A DNA stretch of 40,054 nt, taken from CAYWBI01 sp964456445 (lineage in GTDB: Bacteria > Calditrichota > Calditrichia > Calditrichales > J004). The stretch spans positions 1 to 40,054 of the forward strand of contig CAYWBI010000015.1 of NCBI GenBank assembly GCA_964456445.1, written 5' to 3'. This document shows, piece after piece, positions 16,090-25,000 of this stretch. Below the pieces are notes generated by a model that saw only the letters and a list, made by a program, of their open reading frames with translations, was not told where the DNA came from and did not search any database. Every line of letters begins with the position of its first letter. The first letter of the stretch is position 1. The position numbers and the translations under genes were made by a program.

Positions 16090-17722
16090 GGCGCCAAGAG
16101 GAAAAGGCCTTAGCTGTAAAGGCTGGCAGCAAGAGGCGGCAATGCGTATGCTTATGAACAACCTGGATCCGGATGTAGCGGAAAAACCTTCGGAATTGGT
16201 GGTCTATGGTGGCATCGGCAAGGCCGCACGCAACTGGGAGTCTTTTCATGCCATTGTTCATGAACTTAAAAACCTTGAAAATGATGAAACACTTTTAGTG
16301 CAGTCCGGGAAGCCCGTTGGGGTTGTTAAAACACATAATTATTCACCTACCGTGCTGATTGCAAATTCAAATCTCGTACCCAAATGGGCAACCTGGGAAC
16401 ATTTTCGGCAGCTTGAAAAAAAGGGACTGATCATGTTTGGTCAAATGACTGCCGGTAGCTGGATATACATCGGTACGCAGGGCATTTTGCAGGGAACATA
16501 CGAAACCTTTGCTGAAGTGGCCAGACAAATGGGCGTTAACGACCTCAGGGGGAAATTTGTTGTTACGGCAGGGTTAGGCGGGATGGGCGGGGCCCAACCT
16601 TTGAGTGTTACCATGAACAATGGCGTTGCACTGTGTATTGAAGTGGACAAGGAACGTATTCAAAAACGTTTGGATTTTCGTTACCTCGATAAAATGGCGA
16701 CTTCACTCGACGATGCAATGCAATTATGTACAAAGGCTATAGACGCCGGGGAACCACTCTCTGTTGGATTGCTTGGCAATGCCGCAGACATTGTTCCCGA
16801 AATGGTAAAACGGGGGATGATACCGGATATAGTTACTGATCAAACATCTGCCCATGATGAACTGAACGGCTATGTACCAAATGGCATGACCTTTGAACAG
16901 GCATTAAAACTACGTAAAACGGATCCAGATAACTATATCAAAAAATCTTTTATAGCAATGGCCGAACACTGTCAGGCTATATTGGATATGCAAAAAAAGG
17001 GCGCCATTGCCTTTGACTATGGTAATAATTTACGCGCGCAGGCACAGCAAGCTGGCATTAAAAACGCTTTTGATTATCCCGGTTTTGTCCCGGCCTATAT
17101 CCGTCCTCTTTTTTGCGAGGGGAAGGGGCCCTTCCGTTGGGTGGCCTTAAGTGGCGACCCTAAGGATATTTATCGAACGGATCAACTGATCCTGGAACTT
17201 TTCCCGGAAAATGAACCTTTAAAAAGATGGATTAATCTCGCCAGGGAAAAGGTGGAATTTCAAGGGTTGCCCGCACGTATATGCTGGTTGGGATATGGCG
17301 AGCGGGCTAAAATGGGGCTTGCCATTAATAAACTGGTCCGTAACGGTGAAATCAGCGCGCCCATCGTAATTGGCCGTGACCATCTCGATGCCGGTTCGGT
17401 CGCATCACCAAACCGAGAGACCGAAGCGATGAAAGATGGCAGTGACGCCATAAGCGACTGGCCATTGCTGAATGCAATGACCAATGTGGCCTCGGGCGCT
17501 TCATGGGTCTCATTTCATCATGGGGGCGGTGTGGGCATGGGCTATGCGCAGCATGCCGGCCAGGTATTGGTTGCAGACGGTTCTCCCGAAATGGATGAAC
17601 GTATCCAGGCCGTTTTGACCAATGATCCCGGGTTGGGCGTTATACGGCATGCCGATGCCGGATATGAGAAGGCGATAAGCTTTGCTAAAAACAAAAATAT
17701 AAAAATTCCGATGCAAAAGTAG
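16076..17722 (+). CDS. hutU: Urocanate hydratase (urocanase)
   Basis: Urocanase converts urocanate to 4-imidazolone-5-propionate, the second step of histidine breakdown, with tightly bound NAD acting as electrophile. The 548 residues cover the full family length. MRMLMNNLDPDVAEKPSELVVYGGIGKAARNW at the N-terminus, LLVQSGKPVGV, the NAD region VTAGLGGMGGAQP (about 162-174) and ARICWLGYGERAK with the active-site Cys are all visible. The ATG at 16076 lies inside the previous gene and matches the expected N-terminus. HutH, HutI and HutG are not in the window, so this is a detached hut gene. parA starts 15 bp downstream. Confidence 0.96.
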   Translation: MEIIRAPRGKGLSCKGWQQEAAMRMLMNNLDPDVAEKPSELVVYGGIGKAARNWESFHAIVHELKNLENDETLLVQSGKPVGVVKTHNYSPTVLIANSNLVPKWATWEHFRQLEKKGLIMFGQMTAGSWIYIGTQGILQGTYETFAEVARQMGVNDLRGKFVVTAGLGGMGGAQPLSVTMNNGVALCIEVDKERIQKRLDFRYLDKMATSLDDAMQLCTKAIDAGEPLSVGLLGNAADIVPEMVKRGMIPDIVTDQTSAHDELNGYVPNGMTFEQALKLRKTDPDNYIKKSFIAMAEHCQAILDMQKKGAIAFDYGNNLRAQAQQAGIKNAFDYPGFVPAYIRPLFCEGKGPFRWVALSGDPKDIYRTDQLILELFPENEPLKRWINLAREKVEFQGLPARICWLGYGERAKMGLAINKLVRNGEISAPIVIGRDHLDAGSVASPNRETEAMKDGSDAISDWPLLNAMTNVASGASWVSFHHGGGVGMGYAQHAGQVLVADGSPEMDERIQAVLTNDPGLGVIRHADAGYEKAISFAKNKNIKIPMQK

Positions 17723-17736
17723 AGTATGGATACTGA

Positions 17737-18495
17737 ATGGGTAAAGTTATTGCGATTGCAAGCCAAAAAGGTGGTGTTGGAAAGACAACTACAGTAATTA
17801 ACCTTGGTGTAAGTTTGGCTATTTTTCAACAAAAGACGCTTGTGATCGATATCGATCCCCAAGGAAGTATTGCGGAAACTTTTCATCTAAGTTCTTTTGA
17901 TCTGCCACATGGTTTGTATGATGTGTTTGTTAATAAAATTCCACTTTCCATGGCAGTTACAGATATCGGATTGGAAAATTTTAATATTGTCCCCAGCAAT
18001 GTTGAGAACGAAGACGATGAAATGGAGTTATATACGGCCGCTTTTAATCTGGAACTATTGCGTAATATAATTAATCCGTACCGGGAAATTTATGATTATA
18101 TTCTGATCGACTGTCCACCAAACTTAGGGACTTTGACCATGAACGCCATCATTGCGGCCGATTCGGTTATTATTCCTGTGCAATGTGAATATTATTCCAT
18201 AAAATCCTTAGGAAAATTTTTACGCTCTATACGGAACATGGCCAATAAATTTAACAAACAGCTTAAGATACAAGGGATTTTGATTACAATGTTTGATGCA
18301 CGGCTTAAAAAAAGCAGGGAAATAGCCGAAGAATTAAAACGTTCCTTTAAAAAACTATTGTTTGAGACAAAAATACCGAGAAATTCTAAGTTGGCCGAAG
18401 CACCGTCACTGGGCAAACCAATTGCCCTTATTGACATTAATTCAAAAGGGGCCATAAGTTATTTAAGTCTTGCTGAAGAAGTAGTTAAAAAATAA
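17737..18495 (+). CDS. ParA/Soj-family ATPase
   Basis: This 252-residue protein is a deviant Walker-A ATPase. The P-loop KGGVGKTT occupies residues 11-18, with the ParA-type lysine at 11, followed by IDIDPQGS (Walker A') and DYILIDCPPNLG (Walker B region). Such proteins form ATP-dependent dimers on DNA or membrane and position plasmids, chromosomes or protein complexes. No parB-like gene follows. Downstream are a response regulator, cheW, a chemoreceptor and cheA in the same direction, so a role in placing the chemosensory array, as known for ParC and PpfA, is an inference from context. It begins 15 bp after hutU. General chromosome partitioning remains an alternative. Confidence 0.9.
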   Translation: MGKVIAIASQKGGVGKTTTVINLGVSLAIFQQKTLVIDIDPQGSIAETFHLSSFDLPHGLYDVFVNKIPLSMAVTDIGLENFNIVPSNVENEDDEMELYTAAFNLELLRNIINPYREIYDYILIDCPPNLGTLTMNAIIAADSVIIPVQCEYYSIKSLGKFLRSIRNMANKFNKQLKIQGILITMFDARLKKSREIAEELKRSFKKLLFETKIPRNSKLAEAPSLGKPIALIDINSKGAISYLSLAEEVVKK

Positions 18496-18523
18496 TATAT
18501 ATTACTATAGAAAGGGTTCAGGC

Positions 18524-19576
18524 GTGGAAAATTTGTATAATCGAGTCGAGAATCTTGATGAGCTTATCCGCTCTGTAAAATTACCATACTTAGCCTGGAA
18601 AGTTCTATTTACTGTTAATAAGGACATCTTAAGTGAACAGATCGCTGAGTTGGCAGAGGCAGAACAGGCGAAGGTAGATGACGCTTTGCGTATTCTGGTT
18701 GAAAAAGGACTTATACTTGTTGCTCAGCCGGAAGCGTCAATCGAGCAAGACACAGCGGAACCGCTTGATGTGCCGGAAGAAATTCCGGCCGTTGAACCCG
18801 TTGTGGAAGAGGATGAGAACTTATCCGAGCTTCTGAGTGAAGTTGAAGAAGAAACCTCTGATTTAACGGATCTTGGCGATGAACCCGAAGTGGAAGTAAC
18901 GGAAGTTGAAAAACAAATTGAAGAACCCGAATTCGAGCTCGAACCAGAGTCAGAGCTCAAACCCGAACCAATGGACGCTCAAGCAGTAGAAGATGACATT
19001 AATATGGAGAACGATGCGCCTTCAGAGCTGACATTTGAAGATGAAAGTTCGGAAAAAATAATAATTGACATTCCTGAGGATGATGAAAGCGAAGCCTTCA
19101 ATATAGATACCGATGCCAATGATGACATTTCCGATTCACTCGATCTGGACATCAATATGACCGGTACGGCCGAGGCGCCATCAGTCCCGGATGATACCCC
19201 GGAAACGGCCACAGATAAATCCGGTTTTAAAACCATCCTGGTTATTGATGATAGCCTGGTCATCCGAAAAATGGTCGAAATTGCATTGGATGAAGAAGAT
19301 TTTAATATCGAAACGGCCGTTAGTGGCAACGAAGGCCTGGAAATGTTGGATAAGGTTGGGCCTGATTTGGTTATTCTGGATATGATGCTGCCGGATATAA
19401 ATGGCATGGAAATTTTAAAAACCATAAAAGCGTCCAAAGGAATTCCTGTGATCATGCTTTCTGGCAAGGATTCACCACAGTTGATCGAGACGGCTAAAAA
19501 TGAAGGGGCCGAAGCATTCTTGCCAAAACCGTTTAAGGATGACGATCTTGTAGATAAAATCAAAAGCCTGATTTAA
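18524..19576 (+). CDS. Response regulator with N-terminal helical domain and acidic linker
   Basis: The 350-residue protein has three parts. Residues 1-75 are helical and look like a small winged-helix fold (LSEQIAELAEAEQAKVDDALRILVEKGLI), but no family could be named. Residues 76-232 are strongly acidic, low-complexity sequence. Residues 236-350 are a complete receiver domain with the acidic pair Asp242/Asp243, phosphoacceptor Asp286 (VILDMMLPD), Ser313 and Lys335 (PKPF). The start is GTG with AAAGGG upstream. Its place before cheW suggests that it is the output or a phosphate sink of the hybrid CheA downstream. A DNA-binding role is possible but not shown. Confidence 0.85.
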   Translation: MENLYNRVENLDELIRSVKLPYLAWKVLFTVNKDILSEQIAELAEAEQAKVDDALRILVEKGLILVAQPEASIEQDTAEPLDVPEEIPAVEPVVEEDENLSELLSEVEEETSDLTDLGDEPEVEVTEVEKQIEEPEFELEPESELKPEPMDAQAVEDDINMENDAPSELTFEDESSEKIIIDIPEDDESEAFNIDTDANDDISDSLDLDINMTGTAEAPSVPDDTPETATDKSGFKTILVIDDSLVIRKMVEIALDEEDFNIETAVSGNEGLEMLDKVGPDLVILDMMLPDINGMEILKTIKASKGIPVIMLSGKDSPQLIETAKNEGAEAFLPKPFKDDDLVDKIKSLI

Positions 19577-19735
19577 TATAAAAACAGTGTTATAATTTTG
19601 GTCGTATTCATTTTTTTTGCATGAAATTGGTTTGGACATAAAAAAATTCCGGGCTAAAAAATATAAGCTTATGCCCTTATGGAATGCCAACAATGCAAAC
19701 ATAGGCCATTGTCAGGGTTTTATAATTGACAGTAA

Positions 19736-20221
19736 ATGAATTTGGAAATAAAAATGGCGGGCTCTAACAGTGTCGAAATCCGATATTCGATTCTTTGTAT
19801 TTCGGATAAATATTTTGGGGTAGAGGTAAAATACATGAGGGAAGTTACTTTGTTGCCTGTGTTCACCAGTGTGCCTCATGTTCCACCCTTAATTTTAGGT
19901 GTTTTCAATCTCCGGGGAAAAATTAACTCCATCATAGATATCAGCCCCTTTTTAAACCTGCCCTTAAAAGATGTTAACGCGAACGATTTTATCGTGCTGA
20001 TTGAATATCAAAAAACCCGGATTGGGGTTGTAGTGGATAAAGTTTTGGATGTACTTGCCATTGACATGAGCAAAACCAAAATACCAACCCGGGGCGAGCC
20101 GCTAAATTTGATCAATTATACTAATGGTTACTATGACCATAAGAAATTCGGACGTATTTTTTTATTGGATATGGAGTCTATATTTCAATCCAATGAAATA
20201 AAAAACTATAGTTTTGCGTGA
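19736..20221 (+). CDS. cheW: CheW-family coupling protein
   Basis: CheW links chemoreceptors to the CheA kinase in membrane-associated arrays. The 161-residue product shows the CheW fold: YSILCISDKYFGVEVKYMREV, then VPHVPPLILGVFNLRGKINSIIDI (the conserved GxxNLRG-xxxxxxD core) and TRIGVVVDKVLDVL. No clear Shine-Dalgarno precedes the ATG at 19736. The ATG at 19754 has a weak GGAA and could be the true start, giving 155 residues. It overlaps the open frame of the receptor gene, whose likely start is 8 bp downstream. It may be PilI-like in function, given the ChpA-like kinase. Confidence 0.92.
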   Translation: MNLEIKMAGSNSVEIRYSILCISDKYFGVEVKYMREVTLLPVFTSVPHVPPLILGVFNLRGKINSIIDISPFLNLPLKDVNANDFIVLIEYQKTRIGVVVDKVLDVLAIDMSKTKIPTRGEPLNLINYTNGYYDHKKFGRIFLLDMESIFQSNEIKNYSFA

Positions 20222-20228
20222 GGACATG

Positions 20229-22019
20229 ATGGGTACAACACAAACATTATTTAGCAGGTATATAAAAATTATAATTCCTGTCTTTATCATTGTAGTTGCT
20301 TTATGGGGATACAGACAATATACACTGATGCATAAGAATTCATTGGATCAGCAGGCTCTAGTACTCTCCACCGTTGCCAATACCGCTGTTGCGGCACTTA
20401 ACAAGGGACGGATATCCCAGGTTAAGTCCCCCGGCGATTTTAATTCATCTTCATACAAAGAAATTGCAAACTACATTAAAAGTTTAAAGGGTAACATGCA
20501 TCCCCCCTTAAAAACAGTTTTATTGTTACGCAGAAAAGGAAGTGTTACCCAAAAAATTGTTACCGATAAAAATAAAAATGAAATTGGTGTGGAGTATGAC
20601 CTTTGGCCCGAGATGAATGACGCCCTGAATAAAAACAAGGTGTTTTCTAAAATTGTTGATGATGGCAAGACCACGCCCATCTTGTATGCCTTTGCACCAA
20701 TACCAGGCATATCAAAAAAGAATAATGTGTTACTTATGTTAAGCACGGATGCTCAACCTGTGGGAAGTTCCATATATGACGCTATGTTATTTCCGGTATT
20801 GTTTATCCTCGCGGTAGCCCTTTTAGGGATTATAGCCCTGCTTATGGAGAAAAGTAAATTAGGATATGCCGTTGATGAGGTTGTTGCAAACTTGAAAAAC
20901 CTTGAGAAAAACAAGCCGCTGATTGATTTAAAAACTGAAAATAGTTACTTAAATGAGATAAAACCTCACATCCGTAAATTAGAAACCAGTATAAACGATA
21001 CAAAGGAATCTGAAGTCGAACGGGAAAAACTTCAGCTACAAATCAAAGCCCTGCAGCGGATTGTAAGTTCTGCCGCCGATGGTGATTTTACCCAAACGGC
21101 CGATGTAACTACCGACGCCCTGGGCGCCCTGGCTGACTCGTTCAATTTGATGATAAGTGATTTAACGGTGCTTGTAACCGATGTTAAAAAGGCCGCGGAA
21201 CAAGTTGCTTCGACGACCAAGGACATCGGGGCCAATACAGACGCCATGGCCGATGGGGCGGGTGCTCAAGCTTTGCAGACAGTTAATATAAGTAAAATGG
21301 CCAAAGAGATGGCCGATCTTGTCGAGAACACAAACCAAAATGCCCAGCGCGCCTCCGCCGCTGCAAAAAAAGCTATCGAAGACGCTCAACGGGGGGCGTC
21401 TATGGTTAAAGAATCCACCGATGGCATGCAACGGATCCGCCGTTCTGTACGTGATGTTTCCCGACAAATGAAATTACTAAGCGACAATTCGGTAAGGATC
21501 AGCGAGATCACCGATTTTATTGGTGAAATTGCCAGCCGGACCAATTTGCTTGCCCTAAATGCATCTATCGAAGCCGCAAGGGCGGGTGACGCCGGAAGGG
21601 GCTTTTCGGTTGTTGCCGATGAAATCCGCAATTTGGCGGAACGTTCCAGTAAGGCCGCTGATGAAATATCCGACCTGATCGAAGATATCCAAACGGGTAC
21701 GACCGAAACGCTTAACGCTATTGAAAATGGTGAAAAAGAAGTTTCGGAAGGGACAAAGTTGGTAGATAGCGCCGGAGATGCATTAAATGAAATCCTTGAA
21801 AGCGTTGAGATTTCTACAAAATCAACCGTGGATATCTCAAGCGCGACCGCCGAGCAAACAAAGTACAGTTCCGATATTGTATCATCACTGGAACATATTG
21901 CAGGTATCGCTGATGAAACCGCAAAAGGCGCCAAACAGTCTAAGGAATCTGCATCTACTTTGGAATATTTATCAAAAAACCTAAATCAGGCTGTTGAAAA
22001 ATTTAGATTATCCAAATGA
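20229..22019 (+). CDS. Methyl-accepting chemotaxis protein (two-TM chemoreceptor)
   Basis: The 596-residue receptor has TM1 at about residues 11-28, an extracytoplasmic region to about 184 that I cannot assign to a named sensor family, TM2 at about 185-207, a HAMP-like and coiled-coil stretch, and the signalling domain. The hairpin tip is recognisable at about 431-474, with RTNLLALNASIEAARAGDAGRGFSVVADEIRNLAERS. The C-terminus (EKFRLSK) lacks a CheR-docking pentapeptide. A TTG (20214) and an ATG (20226) are also in frame. The ATG at 20229 was chosen because GAGG then has a 5-base spacing. It overlaps the open frame of cheA, as in PilJ-ChpA systems. Confidence 0.93.
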   Translation: MGTTQTLFSRYIKIIIPVFIIVVALWGYRQYTLMHKNSLDQQALVLSTVANTAVAALNKGRISQVKSPGDFNSSSYKEIANYIKSLKGNMHPPLKTVLLLRRKGSVTQKIVTDKNKNEIGVEYDLWPEMNDALNKNKVFSKIVDDGKTTPILYAFAPIPGISKKNNVLLMLSTDAQPVGSSIYDAMLFPVLFILAVALLGIIALLMEKSKLGYAVDEVVANLKNLEKNKPLIDLKTENSYLNEIKPHIRKLETSINDTKESEVEREKLQLQIKALQRIVSSAADGDFTQTADVTTDALGALADSFNLMISDLTVLVTDVKKAAEQVASTTKDIGANTDAMADGAGAQALQTVNISKMAKEMADLVENTNQNAQRASAAAKKAIEDAQRGASMVKESTDGMQRIRRSVRDVSRQMKLLSDNSVRISEITDFIGEIASRTNLLALNASIEAARAGDAGRGFSVVADEIRNLAERSSKAADEISDLIEDIQTGTTETLNAIENGEKEVSEGTKLVDSAGDALNEILESVEISTKSTVDISSATAEQTKYSSDIVSSLEHIAGIADETAKGAKQSKESASTLEYLSKNLNQAVEKFRLSK

Positions 22020-22033
22020 TTTTGGAGAAATAC

Positions 22034-25000
22034 ATGGCTACCCCATTATCAAATGAAATATCATTTAATACCTTTTATCTCACTGAGTTTTTTAACCACA
22101 CTTTTGTTGAGGCGCAGGATAAAATTGCGGATTCCCATTTGCGGATGCTAAAGGGGTTAAGTACATATTTGTTAAAAGAAGAAAAAATTATTGATGGGCT
22201 GGAAACGGTTGCCCGGTATCATAATACGAACGACCTCGCTATCTTCCTGTTTGATATGATTGAAAGGGCCAATGATTACGGCCCCAAAGTTGTCTATAAT
22301 TCCCTTAATGATTTAGCTACCGATTTTGTAAGTCTTTATTCCCTGATGATGGAAGATGAACAGAGTGTGGCATCATTTAAAAAAATCATAGGGACATTTC
22401 AGGAAAAATACGGCGACTTGGAAAAAGAAAAGCATTTTGAAGAGTTCTTGGAAATGGCACAAACTGAAAATATCAAAACGGATATGGGCACGGAAGTGGA
22501 CTTGCCAACTTATTTTAAAAGTGAACTATACCTTCGGTTAGATGACGATCAGGGAGCAGATTTCCTGGAGCCGTTTTTCTCTGCAATCGAAACGGGCGCC
22601 GATGATAAACAAATAAACCCGGTCTTAGACCCCGTTTTCTCCCGTCTAAAAAAGCTCTATCCCGACCGGCTCAGCAGCCTGGTTGCAGGTAAAACACATC
22701 TTGATGAACTTGCCGACGCGCTCCGGCAGGAAATACAAGGGATAAAGAAGTCCGCGCCCGACGTTTTTAAGGCGGTCCTGGACAAAAAGGACATCACCCC
22801 CGCGCCTGAGGAAGAGGCGGCTACCGTGGAAAAACCGGAACCATCATCATCCCTGGACATATTATTGGTCGATTATTTCAGTTCCGAAGTTGATGACTGG
22901 GTAGAAGATGTGCATAAAATTCTGGCCCTGCCCTTAAAAGCCATAACGGCTTCAGCTCAACAAAAAGAGATAGTTACAGCTTTTAAATCTTTAAAAGAAC
23001 TGAGCATGATCCATGGTTATAGCGGACTTGAACATGTGGCCCACTTAATAATCAAAGAATTGGATAAGTTGGGGACATCGTCCTTTTCTTTTTCCGGGTC
23101 GAGTGTTGCCCTGCTGGATGAAATCATAAACACTTTTAAAGATGTTGGCAAGTTTGCTGAAAAGTCCAAATCCGGCAAGGCGGTTGACGCAGTTAAAGAA
23201 AAAATAGAACAATTGCGACAGAGCTATACCGAGCCCTATAAAATAGAAGAAGTTGAAGAAAAGCCCGAAATCATTCCCGAACCTGCACCGACAATTGTTG
23301 AAGATGAAGTAAGCCCTGCAATCCCTGAAGTTGAATTGTTTGATATAAATGATAAACGCTTTGGTCAGGCGCTGACGGATGTTCTTAAGATAATGGCCGG
23401 TAAGGCCTCGGCTTGTCATGCGACATTTCTTACAGAACAATCTGAACAGACGCTTAAACAAATGATTGCAATTTTACATCAAAATGCTTTTTTGTTCCCG
23501 GATGGTTTTGAACCAGGGGTCGTGACCGGGCTACAGGCAAAATATGCATCTTTACCTACAATGGAAAAAGAGCTGCAGTCCCAGGCGCTTCGCGCATTGT
23601 CGGTGGTATGGCAAAAGATCGCAGAAACCCCCTGCAGTGATCTGGATGTAAAAACTTTAACCGCGGAAATTGCCGAAATTATTCTTCCGGAAGAGGCTAT
23701 CGAAGTTTATAATCCACAAGTGGCGGAGGCCCTGGCACATATTATTGCTCAGAGGAAAAAATTACTTGGCGATGGTTTCGAAAGTGCCTTTTATGCAGAG
23801 AAGCCCGCGGAAAATGCGAAGGACTTTCTAAATTATGTTAGCCGGGAATTAAAGCTAATTGGCGCGGATGGCTATAAAAAATTGATAGAGTACTATCTTG
23901 AACAAATTGAGCGGTCTAGGGAAAATGCTTATACCCCGGAGGTTGTCGCTGAGTTTTCAAATGCATTTATGCTTTTTACCGAGCGTTTGCGGCATCAGGG
24001 CATTAATGGGGAATGTTCGGATATCATCGATGCGATTGATGATCTTGTGCCATCGGCGCCGGAACAGGCGCTGATGGAAGCGGAGGAGGCAAGTTCCACG
24101 GACGGCACCATGGAAAATGCTGAACCAGCGGTTGAAGAAACATCAACCGATGAAAGTATGGAAGAGGATGAAGATATTCTGCTTTTCAGGGAAGAAGGTG
24201 GCGCCAACGTTCTCAAAATGAAGGAAAGTTTAAATGCCTTTAAAGAGGGCCGCGAGCGTTCGTATCTGCATCCAATCGAAAATGCCGCACATTCTGTCCG
24301 CTCGGCCGCGCATCTGCTAAATTTTGAAAATGCCGCAAAGCTGTCGGCTTCGATAGAAGAAACCGCCGAAGTGTTTGGGCAAAGTGAATTGGAACTGCCC
24401 GAAGATATGACCGCTTATTTAGAGCAAGCCATAGACCAGCTTGAAAAACTTTTTGAGGACCCGGAATCCGATTACAGCACAGCTATTGAAAATTTGGAAC
24501 ATTTATTGGATCAAATTGCCATCGAAGATTCGGGGTCATCGCCAGAAACAGATGAACAGGCGCCACAATATATTTCGCCGCTTGAAACTCCGGCAGACCT
24601 GAGCGACGAACAATTATTTACGTCCGATTCCGATGAAGATGATGAACTGCGTGAGATTTTTAAAGAAGAGTCCGTTAATTTCTTAAACGATATCCAGGAT
24701 GCAAACACTATCCTTAGGGATGACCCGCAAAACATACAAGCCGTTGAAAAGTTAGGTTATGCAGCCCATTCTTTAAGGTCCGCTGCCAAGATGCTGGGGT
24801 TTATCGAAATTTCGCAAATAACAGACAGCCTTGAAAAATTGACCGAGGCCTTAAATGACGAAAAGATAACATATACATCCGATCTTTTTTTAAAAATTGA
24901 AGAAGCGCGCAGAATTTTGGCCCGGTTGGGCGAGGGTAAAGAAATTGACAGTACGGACGTTTCCCGTCTGATCGATTCACTTGAAGAATCGCATTGGGAA

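Noticed and set aside
18979..19563. 194-codon open frame on the - strand
   Set aside because: It is antisense to the response regulator; its Ser/Ile-rich product is the mirror of an acidic, Asp/Glu-rich sequence and matches no family.
21386..21934. 182-codon open frame on the - strand
   Set aside because: It is antisense to the receptor signalling domain, whose codon pattern explains it; no start signal or family match.
22016..22034. ATG at 22016 as the CheA start
   Set aside because: It overlaps the receptor stop but has no Shine-Dalgarno, while 22034 has GGAG at good spacing; it remains an alternative.
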